Shown here: positions 15,215 through 25,133 of the stretch, in pieces | Position numbering within the stretch: position 1 is the stretch's first letter | How the letters are laid out: every line of letters begins with the position of its first letter | Source of the DNA: Oliverpabstia intestinalis | Lineage (GTDB): Bacteria; Bacillota; Clostridia; Lachnospirales; Lachnospiraceae | Direction: 5' to 3' | NCBI RefSeq assembly: GCF_009696065.1 | Contig: NZ_VUMS01000010.1 | Location: 1-64,000, forward strand | DNA length: 64,000 nucleotides | Program-made: the position numbers and the translations under genes | The notes under the pieces: generated by a model | Databases searched by the model: none | What the model was told of the DNA's origin: nothing | Seen by the model: the letters and a program-made list of their open reading frames with translations, nothing else

Positions 15215-16234
15215 CTATTTCTCATCATCCCAGAGTTCAACTCCAAGCTCATCCTTTTTCATTCTCTGCATCAGCTCATTCACCGCATCCGCAGCGTTCT
15301 TATCTTCAAACAACACTTTATTGACTTCCGCAATAATCGGCATTTCCACCCCATATTTTTCAGCCAGTCCCAGTGCTGCCTTCGCAGAATATACCCCTTC
15401 TACCACCATCTTGACTTCATCCATGGCTTCTTGCATGGTATATCCCTTGCCCATCAGATAACCTGCTTTACGGTTACGGCTGTGTACGCTTGCGCAGGTA
15501 ACGATCAGATCACCGATACCGGACAGTCCATAAAAGGTTCTCGCATGTGCACCCATTGCGATACCAAGGCGGGAGATCTCTGCGATTCCTCTGGTGATCA
15601 GAGCTGCTTTTGTGTTGTCTCCGTAGCCAAGACCATCTGCTACACCTGCGGCCAGCGCGATGACATTTTTCAAGGCCGCTCCCAGTTCGATACCAAGAAC
15701 ATCCGGACTTGTGTAAACACGGAAAACCGGACTCATGAAGATTTCCTGCAGATATTCTGCTATCTGTCTCGTTCTCGCTCCCACCACACAGGTTGTCGGA
15801 AGACCTTTTCCAACCTCTTCTGCATGGCTCGGACCGGATAATACGGCAACATTTGCTTCCGGCAGTTCTTCTTCGATGATCTGACTTAAAGTCATCAGCG
15901 TATGCTCTTCCACACCTTTCGCCACGTTGACAACAATCTGGCCTTTTTTCAGATATGGTGCCATCTTCTGTGCGGTGCTTCTGGTATATGGAGAAGGTAC
16001 TGCCAGTACCAGTACATCCTTGTCTGCCATTGCTTCTTCCAGATTGCTTGTCAACTGAATACTTTCCTGCAGTTTTACACCCGGAAGTTTGGAAGTATGT
16101 TCTCTTTTTGTGCGAAGCATCTCCACTTCAGCTTCCATGATAGACCACAAAGTTACTTCATGTCCGTTATTTGTCAGAAGCCACGTGAGGGCAGTTCCCC
16201 AACTTCCGGCTCCCAGTACGCCGATTTTCTTCAT
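15215..16234 (-). CDS. gpsA: NAD(P)-dependent glycerol-3-phosphate dehydrogenase
   Basis: The 339-residue protein opens with the Rossmann motif GAGSWGTALTWLLTNNGHEV. Family markers are LSGPSHAEEVGKGLPTT and the catalytic region with Lys in GAALKNVIALAAGVADGLGYGDN, followed by RTFYGLSGIGDLIVTC. It makes sn-glycerol-3-phosphate for phospholipids. plsY ends 12 bp upstream, so the phospholipid backbone and its first acylation are coupled in one operon behind der and the DUF512 gene. Confidence 0.97.
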   Translation of the reverse strand: MKKIGVLGAGSWGTALTWLLTNNGHEVTLWSIMEAEVEMLRTKREHTSKLPGVKLQESIQLTSNLEEAMADKDVLVLAVPSPYTRSTAQKMAPYLKKGQIVVNVAKGVEEHTLMTLSQIIEEELPEANVAVLSGPSHAEEVGKGLPTTCVVGARTRQIAEYLQEIFMSPVFRVYTSPDVLGIELGAALKNVIALAAGVADGLGYGDNTKAALITRGIAEISRLGIAMGAHARTFYGLSGIGDLIVTCASVHSRNRKAGYLMGKGYTMQEAMDEVKMVVEGVYSAKAALGLAEKYGVEMPIIAEVNKVLFEDKNAADAVNELMQRMKKDELGVELWDDEK

Positions 16235-16246
16235 ACGACACCTCCA

Positions 16247-16894
16247 TTATGCTTTTTTCTTTTTCAGATATGTTTTATTTTCATTTCCATGGATCAGACG
16301 CAGAATATTCGGCCAGTGTTTGTAATATGCAAGGATGGCAAGCAAGATGGCAAGCACATACATTTCATAAATATTTGCCTGACTCATTCCCGTAAATTGT
16401 CCGTTCTGTCCCATGATAATGATACCTGCCACAAATACCACATAAACCAGCAGAGATCCCAGTGATACATAGTGGGTAAGGAAAAATACTGCAAGGAACA
16501 CAATAGCTGCAACCAGTGTCAGCCGCAGATCAAACGATAACAGTAGACCTGCTGTGGCAGCAATTCCTTTTCCTCCTTTAAAGTTCAGGTAAAACGGAAA
16601 ATTATGTCCGAGGATCGTTCCCGCTGCCGCATACATTCCCAGCAGCCGGATCATCTCCGGATGGCTTTTTCCAAAAATCAGATGTACGATCACAACCGCG
16701 ATCACACATTTAAAACAGTCTCCAAGCAGTGTGATTGCTCCTGCCTTTGCGCCCAGTGTACGCAGTGCATTGGTCGTTCCGGCATTTCCGCTTCCGTAAT
16801 TACGGATATCGATACCGTGTACTTTTCCATACAGATAAGAGGTCTGGAAAAGTCCACAGATATATCCGATCAGAACACAGAGAATCCGTTCCAT
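16247..16894 (-). CDS. plsY: Acyl-phosphate:glycerol-3-phosphate acyltransferase PlsY
   Basis: This 215-residue polytopic membrane protein carries the three PlsY loop motifs: GSGNAGTTNALRTLG near residue 36, FKGGKGIAATAG near residue 104 (the acyl-phosphate/phosphate loop) and a polar loop before the last helices. It transfers an acyl group from acyl-phosphate to glycerol-3-phosphate. The ATG follows GGGGAGG. It lies between der and gpsA on the same strand. Confidence 0.96.
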   Translation of the reverse strand: MERILCVLIGYICGLFQTSYLYGKVHGIDIRNYGSGNAGTTNALRTLGAKAGAITLLGDCFKCVIAVVIVHLIFGKSHPEMIRLLGMYAAAGTILGHNFPFYLNFKGGKGIAATAGLLLSFDLRLTLVAAIVFLAVFFLTHYVSLGSLLVYVVFVAGIIIMGQNGQFTGMSQANIYEMYVLAILLAILAYYKHWPNILRLIHGNENKTYLKKKKA

Positions 16895-16922
16895 AAATAT
16901 CCCTCCCCGGATCTAATAATTC

Positions 16923-18248
16923 TTATTTTTCACCATTTCTTTCCCGAATGATAAACTTCAGAGAAGTTCCCCTGAAACCGAATGCTTCACGGATCTTGTT
17001 TTCAAGATAACGGGTATAAGAAAAATGCATCAGTTCTTTATCATTGACAAAGATAACAAATGTCGGCGGTTTGATGGATACCTGTGTCATATAGTACAGT
17101 TTCAGACGTTTTCCTTTGTCTGACGGTGGCTGTTGCATCGCGATCGCTTCCGTCATGATCTCGTTGAGTACACCGGTCTGGATACGCAGTGTCTGATTTT
17201 CCAGTACCATATCGATCGTCTCGAACAGTTTTGGAAGACGCTGTCCGGTCTGAGCGGATATAAACAGGATTTCCGCATACGGCATGTACGCCAGGACTTC
17301 ACGAACCTTATTTGTATATTTGTAAATGGTTTTATCATCTTTCTCGACCGCGTCCCATTTGTTCACTGCAATGATAACACCTTTTCCACGTTCATGAGCA
17401 ATACCGGCGATCTTCGCATCCTGTTCCGTGATCCCTTCTACCGCATCGATGACCACGATGACCACATCGGCACGTTCTACAGCCGTTACGGTACGGATAA
17501 TACTGTAACGTTCCAGTTCTTCTTTGATCTTATTTTTTCTTCGAAGACCTGCGGTATCGATAAATACATATTCTTTTCCGTTCCACATCACGTTGGTATC
17601 GATGGCATCACGGGTGGTTCCAGCAACATTTGATACGATCACACGGTTCTGTCCCAGTAATTTATTGACAATAGAGGATTTTCCTACGTTTGGTTTTCCT
17701 ACGATAGCGATATGAGGAATCTCATTTTCCTCCTCTTCCTCTTCTTCGGTCGGGAAATATTTTACCACTTCGTCAAGCATATCACCCATACCCAGCTTGC
17801 TGGATGCGGAGATCGGAATCGGATCGCCGATGCCAAGATTATAGAATTCGTATACATCCGGCATGAATTTTGCAAAACTGTCTACTTTATTCACCACCAG
17901 AAGTACCGGTTTGCCACTTCTTCTCAGCATATCAGCCACTTTGGAATCGGCATCTACCAGTCCCTGGCGCACATCGGTGATAAAAATAATAACATCTGCG
18001 GTATCAATCGCGATCTGTGCCTGATCTCTCATCTGCGCCAGGATGACATCCTTGCTCTCCGGCTCAATACCGCCGGTATCGATCAGTGTAAAACTGTAGT
18101 TTAACCAGGTTGCATCCGCATAGATACGGTCTCTTGTTACACCCGGTGTATCTTTTACAATGGAAATAGTCTCTCCTGCCAGGGCATTGAATAATGTGGA
18201 TTTACCCACATTAGGTCGTCCCACAATTGCTACAATCGGCTTGCTCAT
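16923..18248 (-). CDS. der: Ribosome biogenesis GTPase Der
   Basis: The 441-residue protein has two tandem GTPase domains: GRPNVGKST with DTGGIEP and NKVD in the first, then GKPNVGKSS with DTAGLRR and NKWD in the second. It ends with a KH-like domain ([34 protein letters not shown]). It acts in 50S subunit maturation. The ATG at 18248 follows AAAGGAGG; upstream in-frame codons lie inside the preceding gene. Its start overlaps the 3' end of the DUF512 gene by 38 bp, which suggests coupled translation. Confidence 0.97.
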   Translation of the reverse strand: MSKPIVAIVGRPNVGKSTLFNALAGETISIVKDTPGVTRDRIYADATWLNYSFTLIDTGGIEPESKDVILAQMRDQAQIAIDTADVIIFITDVRQGLVDADSKVADMLRRSGKPVLLVVNKVDSFAKFMPDVYEFYNLGIGDPIPISASSKLGMGDMLDEVVKYFPTEEEEEEENEIPHIAIVGKPNVGKSSIVNKLLGQNRVIVSNVAGTTRDAIDTNVMWNGKEYVFIDTAGLRRKNKIKEELERYSIIRTVTAVERADVVIVVIDAVEGITEQDAKIAGIAHERGKGVIIAVNKWDAVEKDDKTIYKYTNKVREVLAYMPYAEILFISAQTGQRLPKLFETIDMVLENQTLRIQTGVLNEIMTEAIAMQQPPSDKGKRLKLYYMTQVSIKPPTFVIFVNDKELMHFSYTRYLENKIREAFGFRGTSLKFIIRERNGEK

Positions 18249-19593
18249 AGATCTGCCTCCTTTTATGATTTTCCAATATTGTATCATCTACCACTGCGTG
18301 TACAAAAGATGCACCATCTTCATTTACCACAGTGATTTTTATCTGTAACGCTTCTTCTGCTTCTTCTACGGTAATATCGTCCAGGAACACATTTTCTCCC
18401 GCACGAAGCATATTGCACGGGATCAGAAGTCGTTCCCCAAGATCCTGATCTTTCAGCTGTGCGATCAGATCCTGTCCTGTGATCAGACCGGATACGGTGA
18501 TCATCGGACCAAAGAAGTCGTTTCGGATCGCATAGACCGTCCCATGAATATTCGGAAACTTTTCCTGAACATACGAAATATTCTTTTCTATATAAGGCGC
18601 TGCCAGTTTTCCGGTCGCTACCGAAAAATGTCGAAGCGTGTCATTTCCCTCCAGACCCTGCACCGTCTCCTGTATCTCAGTATCCAAAAGCCGCAGCATA
18701 CCTACGCCATTTTCCAGCTGCAGATATCCATCGTACTGTTCTTCCGGCGGCATGGACTGCTCTGCCAGGATATACCATTCGTCACTGCAATGAATAAAAT
18801 GCAGGCCATATTCAGCATACAGCATTTTTTGCCATCTGTGAACGCATTCCAGTACATTTTGAGCATCTTCTTTTGTAAATGGCTCCAGTGGGTACAGACC
18901 ATCCCTGTATTTACTCAGTCCAACAGGAACGATCGAGACGCTTCGAAGATGCGGCAGATACCGGCTGAGATCCCGGATACTCCGTTCCAGTTCCTCTCCG
19001 TCATTCACGCCTTTACACAGAACAATCTGACCATTCATTTCAATTCCGGCTTCGTATAACCGTTGCACCTTTGGAAAAATATCCCCGGCGAACCGGTTAT
19101 GGAGCATCTTACAGCGAAGCTGGGGATTGGTTGTCTGGAAAGAAATATTGATTGGCCCCAGATGGTACTTTATGATACGGTCGATGTCATGATCACTCAT
19201 ATTTGTAAGTGTTACATAATTACCCTGCAAAAAAGAAAGGCGGGAATCATCGTCTTTAAAATACAAAGTTTCCCGCATCCCCGGCGGCATCTGATCGATA
19301 AAACAGAAAATACAGTTGTTTCTGCAGGAACGATATTCATCCATCAGTCCATTATCGAACTCGATCCCCAGATCTTCCTCATAATCTTTTTCAATCTCCA
19401 GTTCCCATTCTTCCCCGTTGGTCTTACGGATCAGTACTGTCAGATAATCATCGTTTACCAGATAATGATAATCGAAAACATCTTCGATCTTCTGGTCATT
19501 GATGGAAATCAGTTCATCTCCCGGTTCGATCTCCAGTTCTTCGGCTATACTCCCGGGCTGAACCATCTTTATAATATGTTTGTTTTTTTTCAT
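18211..19593 (-). CDS. DUF512 radical-SAM-like protein with N-terminal PDZ domain
   Basis: In this 460-residue protein, residues 1-60 look like a PDZ domain ([22 protein letters not shown]). [13 protein letters not shown] motif gives the C-x3-C-x2-C signature of a radical SAM 4Fe-4S cluster, and the C-terminal half matches DUF512 ([18 protein letters not shown]). The family is widespread in clostridia beside der, but I know of no proven reaction. The ATG follows CGGAGAAAG. It has its own promoter at 19742-19770 and heads the operon with der, plsY and gpsA. Confidence 0.9.
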   Translation of the reverse strand: MKKNKHIIKMVQPGSIAEELEIEPGDELISINDQKIEDVFDYHYLVNDDYLTVLIRKTNGEEWELEIEKDYEEDLGIEFDNGLMDEYRSCRNNCIFCFIDQMPPGMRETLYFKDDDSRLSFLQGNYVTLTNMSDHDIDRIIKYHLGPINISFQTTNPQLRCKMLHNRFAGDIFPKVQRLYEAGIEMNGQIVLCKGVNDGEELERSIRDLSRYLPHLRSVSIVPVGLSKYRDGLYPLEPFTKEDAQNVLECVHRWQKMLYAEYGLHFIHCSDEWYILAEQSMPPEEQYDGYLQLENGVGMLRLLDTEIQETVQGLEGNDTLRHFSVATGKLAAPYIEKNISYVQEKFPNIHGTVYAIRNDFFGPMITVSGLITGQDLIAQLKDQDLGERLLIPCNMLRAGENVFLDDITVEEAEEALQIKITVVNEDGASFVHAVVDDTILENHKRRQIYEQADCSNCGTT

Positions 19594-19626
19594 TCAACTT
19601 TCTCCGTTCTCCTGGTAAGAACAATT

Positions 19627-19695
19627 ATAACTATTCAACCGGAAATATTCCGCGAGGTATTTTGACTCGTAACCGTGAGGGTACTGAACAGTTAC
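19627..19695. repeat. Shortened dispersed repeat element in the DUF512 leader
   Basis: On the minus strand it reads GTAACTGTTCAGTACCC, then CACGGTTACGAGTCAAAAT, CCTCGCGG and ends TTGAATAGTTAT. This 69-bp version keeps both ends of the 142-bp element but lacks its central hairpins. It lies inside the transcribed leader between promoter 19742-19770 and the DUF512 start. Confidence 0.75.
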
Positions 19696-19741
19696 AAGTA
19701 TTGAACACTTACGAACATTTTCAGGTTCTTTCCGCTACCTT

Positions 19742-19770
19742 ACTATATAGAAACCGCCCAGAATTGTCAA
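19742..19770 (-). promoter_or_regulatory. Sigma-A promoter of the DUF512-der-plsY-gpsA operon
   Basis: TTGACA and TATAGT on the minus strand are separated by 17 bp. The leader of about 140 nt carries the repeat element at 19627-19695. Confidence 0.85.
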
Positions 19771-19827
19771 GGAAAAGCCGAAAAATACTGTTTTTCCCGT
19801 TATTTTTCACAAGAATTCTACATATTC

Positions 19828-19857
19828 TTGACGGGCTTTAGTTTCTAATGGTATAAC
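19828..19857 (+). promoter_or_regulatory. Sigma-A promoter of prs
   Basis: TTGACG and TATAAC are separated by 18 bp, and transcription would start about 55 nt before the prs ATG. The whole 326-bp gap 19594-19919 is accounted for by this promoter, the divergent one at 19742-19770 and the repeat element. Confidence 0.7.
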
Positions 19858-19919
19858 TATTATGTCTGTAAAAATCGTGTAAAATACAACAGGTTAAATC
19901 ACTTTATTTGGAGGTTATT

Positions 19920-21098
19920 ATGGCAAACTTAGACTTATTGGAAAAATCCATTCCAGTCGCACCTATTAAAATCGCAGCGCTGAAAGGCTGTGAAGAATTG
20001 GGAAAAACCGTCAATGATTATCTGGTTCAGTTCCGTAAAGAGCTTATGGAGCACCGGACTAACGGCATCGCATGGTCAGGATATGCAGAGGAATCTTTCC
20101 TTATTGACTGTGACTGCCCTCGTTTCGGTACCGGTGAAGCAAAAGGTGTCATCAACGAATCTATCCGTGGAGTGGATCTTTTCATTCTTTGCGATATCAC
20201 CAACTACAGTATCACTTATAAAGTAAATGGTTATGAAAATCATATGTCTCCGGATGATCATTTCCAGGATCTTAAACGTATCATCGCTGCTGCTACAGGA
20301 AAAGCTCACCGTATCAACGTTGTTATGCCGTTCCTGTATGAAGGAAGACAGCATAAACGCAGCAAACGTGAATCTCTGGACTGTGCAATGGCTCTGCAGG
20401 AGCTGGTTAGTATGGGTGTTTCCAATATTATCACTTTCGACGCTCATGATCCTCGTGTACAGAATGCGATTCCGCTGTCCGGTTTTGATAATTTCATGCC
20501 TACTTATCAGTTCCTGAAAGCGTTGCTTCGTTCCGTACCGGATCTGCAGATCGACAACGAACATCTGATGATCATCAGCCCGGATGAAGGTGCTATGGCA
20601 AGAGCCGTATATTTCTCCAATATTCTTGGTGTTGATATGGGTATGTTCTACAAACGTCGTGATTATTCTACCGTTGTAAATGGTAAAAATCCAATCGTTG
20701 CTCATGAGTTCCTGGGCGACTCTGTAGCCGGCAAGGATGTGATCGTTATTGATGATATGATTTCTTCCGGCGAGAGCATGCTGGATGTGGCAAAACAGCT
20801 GAAAGATCGGAATGCAAATCGTGTATTTGTTTGTACTACGTTTGGCCTGTTTACAGATGGACTGGAGAAGTTTGATGAGTATTATGAAAAGGGTTATATC
20901 CATAAAGTGATTACTACGGACCTGAATTATCATACACCGGAGTTGTTGGATCGTCCTTATTATGAGCCTGCTGCTATGGGTAAATATCTGGCAAGTATTA
21001 TGGATACTCTGAATCATGATGTTTCGGTTGAGAAGGTTCGGTCTACGACTTCTAAGATTACGAAATTGCTTGCTAAGAACAGAGAAGAGAAAAAATAG
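19920..21098 (+). CDS. prs: Ribose-phosphate pyrophosphokinase
   Basis: At 392 residues it is about 75 longer than classical Prs (near 315). The PRPP-binding loop VIVIDDMISSGESMLDVAKQL near residue 275 is clear, as are HDPRVQNAIPLSGFDN (metal/ribose region) and ISPDEGAMARAVYFSNIL. It makes PRPP from ribose-5-phosphate and ATP for nucleotide, histidine and NAD synthesis. The longer form with an N-terminal extension is, to my knowledge, common in Lachnospiraceae. The ATG at 19920 follows TTTGGAGG; an in-frame ATG four codons upstream overlaps that site. It is a single-gene unit. Confidence 0.93.
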   Translation: MANLDLLEKSIPVAPIKIAALKGCEELGKTVNDYLVQFRKELMEHRTNGIAWSGYAEESFLIDCDCPRFGTGEAKGVINESIRGVDLFILCDITNYSITYKVNGYENHMSPDDHFQDLKRIIAAATGKAHRINVVMPFLYEGRQHKRSKRESLDCAMALQELVSMGVSNIITFDAHDPRVQNAIPLSGFDNFMPTYQFLKALLRSVPDLQIDNEHLMIISPDEGAMARAVYFSNILGVDMGMFYKRRDYSTVVNGKNPIVAHEFLGDSVAGKDVIVIDDMISSGESMLDVAKQLKDRNANRVFVCTTFGLFTDGLEKFDEYYEKGYIHKVITTDLNYHTPELLDRPYYEPAAMGKYLASIMDTLNHDVSVEKVRSTTSKITKLLAKNREEKK

Positions 21099-21128
21099 AG
21101 TTTTTTAGAAAAGTTTTTTTAAGGCGTA

Positions 21129-21153
21129 CGTAAACGATCCGGGGGATCGTTTA
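21129..21153 (+). other. Hairpin after prs
   Basis: GTAAACGATCC and GGATCGTTTAC form an 11-bp stem 30 bp after the prs stop. No U run follows, so it may be a 3' stabiliser in front of the stronger terminator at 21268-21339. Confidence 0.5.
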
Positions 21154-21267
21154 CTGATGTTGGCGGAAACTCGATTACTTTTCGGAAGGTGTTTGATGTT
21201 TTTAGATAGTTGTCTTTAAATGCATATATCGATAGTAATTTTCTGCATATAATCACATTATATTTGT

Positions 21268-21339
21268 ACATAAAAACACTGTGTAACAACTCAATTTCCC
21301 ATTATAATAATGGTTATTTGAGCGTACACAGTGTTTTTC
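21268..21339. terminator. Bidirectional terminator between prs and pgeF
   Basis: AAAAACACTGTGTA and TACACAGTGTTTTT are perfect 14-bp arms with A/U tracts at both ends, and a second pairing CCATTAT / ATAATGG lies inside. It separates convergent genes. Confidence 0.8.
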
Positions 21340-21358
21340 TATGTATATGGTTCTTTCT

Positions 21359-22207
21359 TTATCGTAGTCCCAGGAAGGCTGCAAGGTTCCCTCGTTTGCC
21401 GTGGGAGGCGCGGTGGGAGTAGAGGAAATCGGGGTTGCAGCAGGTGCAGAGGTTGGGGGTGAGGATATTTTCTTCACGTATGCCGCTGGTGAGGAAATTT
21501 TGGTGGCAGGCTTCCCAGAGGTTTAGCTGGTACTTTCCGTTGGGTTTACGGTAGAAGAGTTTTTTGTGGAGGGTTTCCGGATAAGCCTGGCGGAATTCTT
21601 CGATGACGTCTTCGCTTACTTCGTAGCAGTCCTGGCAGATGGAGGGACCGATGGCTGCGATGAGGTCTGCCGGGTCGGTGTGATAGGCTTTCTGCATGGC
21701 TTCTACGGTTGCTTTTGCGATGTTTCCTACGGTTCCCCGCCAGCCGGAATGGGACAGACCGATGGCTTTGTGGGTTGGATCATAGAAATATAAGGGGACG
21801 CAATCGGCGTAAAACGTAGCAAGAGTTACAGCCGGCTCGTTGGTGATCAGACCGTCGATGTCGTGAAAGGTCCGTGGCGTCAGAACGCCGCATCCGCAGT
21901 CTTCTTTTCCTACCTGGCGCACATTTGTCGTATGAGTCTGATCAGAAGTAACGATGCTTTCTACCGGAAATCCGATGGCTCTGCTGATTCTCCGGTAGTT
22001 TTCCAGTACATTTTCCGGGTTGTCACCTCTGGAAAAGCTGAGATTCATGCTTCCGAGACAGCCCTCACTCACACCGCCCAGACGGGTGCTGAAACCGTGT
22101 ACAATGGCGGATTCCCGTTCCAGTCTTGGATAAGAAAGGTAAGTTACACCATCACGTTTTCTGACTTCCATATCTCCTGTATATTCCTGTTTCCAATGAA
22201 TGTCCAT
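21359..22207 (-). CDS. pgeF: Peptidoglycan editing factor / multicopper-oxidase-like protein PgeF
   Basis: The 282-residue protein belongs to the DUF152 (YfiH, laccase-domain) family. Its metal-binding residues are visible in SDQTHTTNV, TFYADCVPLYFYD and GLSHSGWRGTVGNIA, plus the C-terminal CTCCNPDFLYSHRAS. Members correct misincorporated residues in peptidoglycan precursors or act on purine nucleosides. The ATG follows AGGAGAG. It is the last gene of the rplS operon, 131 bp after yraN; no gene was found in that gap. Confidence 0.92.
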   Translation of the reverse strand: MDIHWKQEYTGDMEVRKRDGVTYLSYPRLERESAIVHGFSTRLGGVSEGCLGSMNLSFSRGDNPENVLENYRRISRAIGFPVESIVTSDQTHTTNVRQVGKEDCGCGVLTPRTFHDIDGLITNEPAVTLATFYADCVPLYFYDPTHKAIGLSHSGWRGTVGNIAKATVEAMQKAYHTDPADLIAAIGPSICQDCYEVSEDVIEEFRQAYPETLHKKLFYRKPNGKYQLNLWEACHQNFLTSGIREENILTPNLCTCCNPDFLYSHRASHGKRGNLAAFLGLR

Positions 22208-22338
22208 AATCTGCTCTCCTGCTGTACTGTTTTATTTTCTGATACTGGCTGTTTGTTTTCTGTATTTCATCTTTTTTGAAAGACTTTCTATCCGTTTTTC
22301 CATATTTGCAGATGTTTCTGTCTCCCAGATTTCTTCTT

Positions 22339-22692
22339 TTAACCCTGGTAGAAAAATGCATCCCGGTAAAGCCGGATCTCTTCTCCCTCAATCGCCACCA
22401 CATCGAATCTGCACGGTGTATAGATATCCAGACCGTTCTCTGTCAGATACCAGGCTGCCACCCGGGAGATCTGTCGCTGTTTCCGCAGATCTACGGCTTC
22501 TTCCGGCAGACCGCTTTCGTTTGTTGATCTGTATTTCACTTCCACAAATACCAGATACTGCCCCTCCCGGGCGATCAGGTCGATCTCTCCTTTTTTGCAG
22601 CGGTAATTTCGTTCCAGTATCTGGTATCCCTGTGTTTTCAAGAAGCAGGCGGCTTTCACCTCCTGCTCCTGTCCTGTTTTTCTTTTATTCAA
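22339..22692 (-). CDS. yraN: YraN family (UPF0102) endonuclease-fold protein
   Basis: In this 117-residue protein, the PD-(D/E)xK-like signature GEIDLIAREGQYLVFVEVKYR near residues 36-56 is that of UPF0102. The biological role is poorly known; DNA recombination or competence has been suggested for relatives. The start codon is TTG (TTG AAT AAA AGA), with AGAGGAAAC upstream. It follows rnhB by 96 bp in the conserved rplS-lepB-ylqF-rnhB-yraN order. Confidence 0.9.
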   Translation of the reverse strand: MNKRKTGQEQEVKAACFLKTQGYQILERNYRCKKGEIDLIAREGQYLVFVEVKYRSTNESGLPEEAVDLRKQRQISRVAAWYLTENGLDIYTPCRFDVVAIEGEEIRLYRDAFFYQG

Positions 22693-22788
22693 ATATAGTT
22701 TCCTCTTATTTTGCAGAAAACTGAATTACGTGATCTGTTTTGTTTTCAGACATTTTCATCCAAAATCAGTAGCTTCATCCATCCCGGA

Positions 22789-23544
22789 TTACAGAAAGTT
22801 CTTGATAAATGTTGCTCTGTGGATCGGTGACGGACCGTATTGCCGAATCGCTTCGATATGACTTTTCGATCCGTATCCCTTATGAGATGCAAATCCATAT
22901 TCCGGAATGATCTTATCATATTCTGCCATTAACCGATCCCTGGTGACCTTCGCGATGATACTTGCAGCTGCGATTGAAACGCTTTTGGCGTCCCCTTTGA
23001 TGATCGGCACCTGCGGAATCTCGACCTGAGGGATCGTCACCGCATCATTTAACAGAATCTGTGGCTTGACAGCCAGTTTTGAGATGGCTTCACGCATCGC
23101 TTCATAGGTTGCCTGTAAAATATTGATCTCATCGATTCGTGCCGGACTTGCATACCCAACACCAACGCTGATCGCTTCTTCCATGATCACATCATAGAGT
23201 TCTTCTCTTTTCTTTGCTGACAGCTGCTTGGAGTCGTTCAGCCAGAGGATCTTGCTGTCTTCCGGTAAAATCACCGCACCTGCCACAACAGGTCCCGCCA
23301 GCGGGCCACGTCCTGCTTCATCGATGCCACAGATCCAGCCCACGTGACTGTAGGTGTTCTCATAGACTTTCATATCTTCAATCCGCTGTTTTTCTTTCTC
23401 CAGCAGTTCTTTTTCCCGGTCGTATTTTTTCACCAGACCGACTACGCCGCTTCGGGTATCCTCCCGGTACAGTTCCAGAAGTTTTTCTCTCTCTGTTCCC
23501 GACGCCGCCTGTAATTCTTCTTTAATCTCCCGGATGGTCTTCAT
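22789..23544 (-). CDS. rnhB: Ribonuclease HII
   Basis: In this 251-residue protein, the catalytic carboxylates are in CGIDEAGRGPLAGPVVAGAV (Asp-Glu) near residue 75 and in SIAAASIIAKVTRDRLM (Asp). The C-terminal SHKGYGSKSHIEAIRQYGPSPIHR motif is typical of HII. It cuts RNA in RNA:DNA hybrids and removes ribonucleotides from DNA. The ATG at 23544 has GAGGAGG upstream; an earlier in-frame ATG (23562) is inside the ylqF coding region with a poor site. The start overlaps the ylqF stop by 23 bp. Confidence 0.96.
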   Translation of the reverse strand: MKTIREIKEELQAASGTEREKLLELYREDTRSGVVGLVKKYDREKELLEKEKQRIEDMKVYENTYSHVGWICGIDEAGRGPLAGPVVAGAVILPEDSKILWLNDSKQLSAKKREELYDVIMEEAISVGVGYASPARIDEINILQATYEAMREAISKLAVKPQILLNDAVTIPQVEIPQVPIIKGDAKSVSIAAASIIAKVTRDRLMAEYDKIIPEYGFASHKGYGSKSHIEAIRQYGPSPIHRATFIKNFL

Positions 23545-24403
23545 GTGCAGTTTCCTCCTCAACCGGTGGAAATTCCAGTGTGATTCTTCCGATTTTACCG
23601 TTACGGAATTCTTCCATCACGATTCCTGCCGCTTTCGCATAGTCGATCTCCTGCCCGCGGATCAGACATTTTCTCTTATCCGCTACTGCTTCCAGAAGAG
23701 ATACCGGTGTGCCCTCTTCCTTGATACCGTAACGGGTATTTAACAGGCCCGGATAATTCGTGCGGATATAATCCAGCAGTTCCAGAGACAGTTCCTCCAG
23801 ATTCAGGATCTCGTCCTTGATAGATCCGATAAACGCCAGTCGTTTTCCCACTTCCTGATCCTCAAATTTCGGCCAGAGGATACCAGGTGTGTCCAGAAGT
23901 TCCAGTGTCTTATTCAGACGGATCCACTGCTTTCCCTTTGTCACACCCGGTTTGTTTCCGGTCTTTGCACAGGCTTTTCCTGCGTAGGAGTTGATAAATG
24001 TGGACTTACCTACATTTGGAATACCTACAACCATTGCACGAATCGGACGGTTCTTGATTCCTCTTCTTCTGTCTCTCTCGATCTTTGCCTTACAAGCTTC
24101 CTGGATCACGCCCTGGATAGACTTGAGTCCCGCGCCTGATTTAGCATTCACTTTTACCACGTAAAATCCTTTTTTCTGAAAATACGCGGACCACTGCTCG
24201 TTATATCTTTCATCTGCAAGATCTGATTTGTTTAACAGGATCAATCTTGCCTTATTTTTACCCAGTTCATCAATATCCGGGTTTCTGCTGCTTAACGGGA
24301 TGCGGGCGTCCACCAGTTCGATGATCAGATCAATCAGTTTCAGATCTTCCTGCATCTGCCGTTTTGCCTTGGTCATATGACCTGGATACCATTGTAAATT
24401 CAT
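23522..24403 (-). CDS. ylqF: Ribosome biogenesis GTPase YlqF (RbgA)
   Basis: The 293-residue protein is a circularly permuted GTPase: LLNKSDLAD (G4) comes before GIPNVGKSTFINSYAG (G1) and DTPGILWPKFED (G3). The N-terminal NLQWYPGHMTKAKRQM is the diagnostic start of the family. It is needed for late 50S assembly. The ATG follows GAATGAGG. lepB lies 14 bp upstream and rnhB overlaps downstream. Confidence 0.96.
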   Translation of the reverse strand: MNLQWYPGHMTKAKRQMQEDLKLIDLIIELVDARIPLSSRNPDIDELGKNKARLILLNKSDLADERYNEQWSAYFQKKGFYVVKVNAKSGAGLKSIQGVIQEACKAKIERDRRRGIKNRPIRAMVVGIPNVGKSTFINSYAGKACAKTGNKPGVTKGKQWIRLNKTLELLDTPGILWPKFEDQEVGKRLAFIGSIKDEILNLEELSLELLDYIRTNYPGLLNTRYGIKEEGTPVSLLEAVADKRKCLIRGQEIDYAKAAGIVMEEFRNGKIGRITLEFPPVEEETAHEDHPGD

Positions 24404-24417
24404 CTGCTTACCTCATT

Positions 24418-24993
24418 CTATACGAATCCGAACCTGCTCCACGGTGACGCAATAAACCAGACCTTACCGATGATATTTCTTTTCTTGACATTTCCCATAT
24501 CGGCGTATCTGCTGTCTTCGCTGTTGTTCCGGTTATCACCCAGCACAAAATACTCTCCGCTGTCCAGTACCACCTTCGTCTCAGCAACCCCTGCATTTTC
24601 AATCCCTGGAAATTCGCCGTTTTCCTGATAGGTCTCCCCGTCTATCAGGATCTGTCCGTCCTTGATCTGTATCGTCTCTCCCGGAAGTCCGATGATCCGT
24701 TTGATATGTGTACTTGCTTTTTTATCATCGCCTGTTTTATATACGATGATATCTCCCCTCTTCGGCGTACTGAATCTGTATGCCATGCGATCGACCAGAA
24801 GTACATCTCCTGCATTTAACGTAGGATCCATAGAACCTTCCTGCATAACGGTGATTTTTCCATAACCAACCGCCAGTACAATGCCGAGGATAAGCACCGC
24901 TGCGATCTCTGCCGCCCAGATAACAGCTGCTTTTAACTTGGCAGCTGCCACATAGTCTCTTACATACCTTGCTTTAAAAAATCCCATATTCAT
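24418..24993 (-). CDS. lepB: Signal peptidase I (first of two)
   Basis: In this 191-residue protein, one N-terminal membrane segment (residues about 20-42) is followed by the serine motif QEGSMDPTLNAGD and the lysine region THIKRIIGLPGE. The box FVLGDNRNNSEDSRY is near the C-terminus. It cleaves signal peptides outside the membrane. I start at ATG 24993 (MNMGFFKARYVRDY) with CTGAGG upstream; the open frame runs on to 25140, but that part is translated repeat DNA. It sits between rplS and ylqF. A second lepB is at 48372-48956. Confidence 0.94.
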   Translation of the reverse strand: MNMGFFKARYVRDYVAAAKLKAAVIWAAEIAAVLILGIVLAVGYGKITVMQEGSMDPTLNAGDVLLVDRMAYRFSTPKRGDIIVYKTGDDKKASTHIKRIIGLPGETIQIKDGQILIDGETYQENGEFPGIENAGVAETKVVLDSGEYFVLGDNRNNSEDSRYADMGNVKKRNIIGKVWFIASPWSRFGFV

Positions 24994-25057
24994 TTGCCTC
25001 AGAGTTTTCCCACAGTAACGCGATAACGAGATAACATACTCTTCGCAAAATTTACTC

Positions 25058-25117
25058 ATTATCGTGGCAGTCGTCAAGACCTCGTGCAAGCACGGACTTT
25101 GACTCATTGCCCGCGTA
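25058..25117. repeat. 60-bp dispersed repeat unit, copy 1
   Basis: It begins ATTATCGTGGCAGTCG, has TCGTGCAAGCACGGACTTTG in the middle and ends TTGCCCGCGTA. It matches, with some changes, the units at 27323, 27398 and 56582, which are also exactly 60 bp. The sequence just upstream (GTAACGCGATAACGAGATAAC, 25015-25035) is related to the palindrome family. It separates rplS from lepB inside an otherwise compact operon. Confidence 0.75.
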
Positions 25118-25133
25118 AACGGAAACAGGGGCA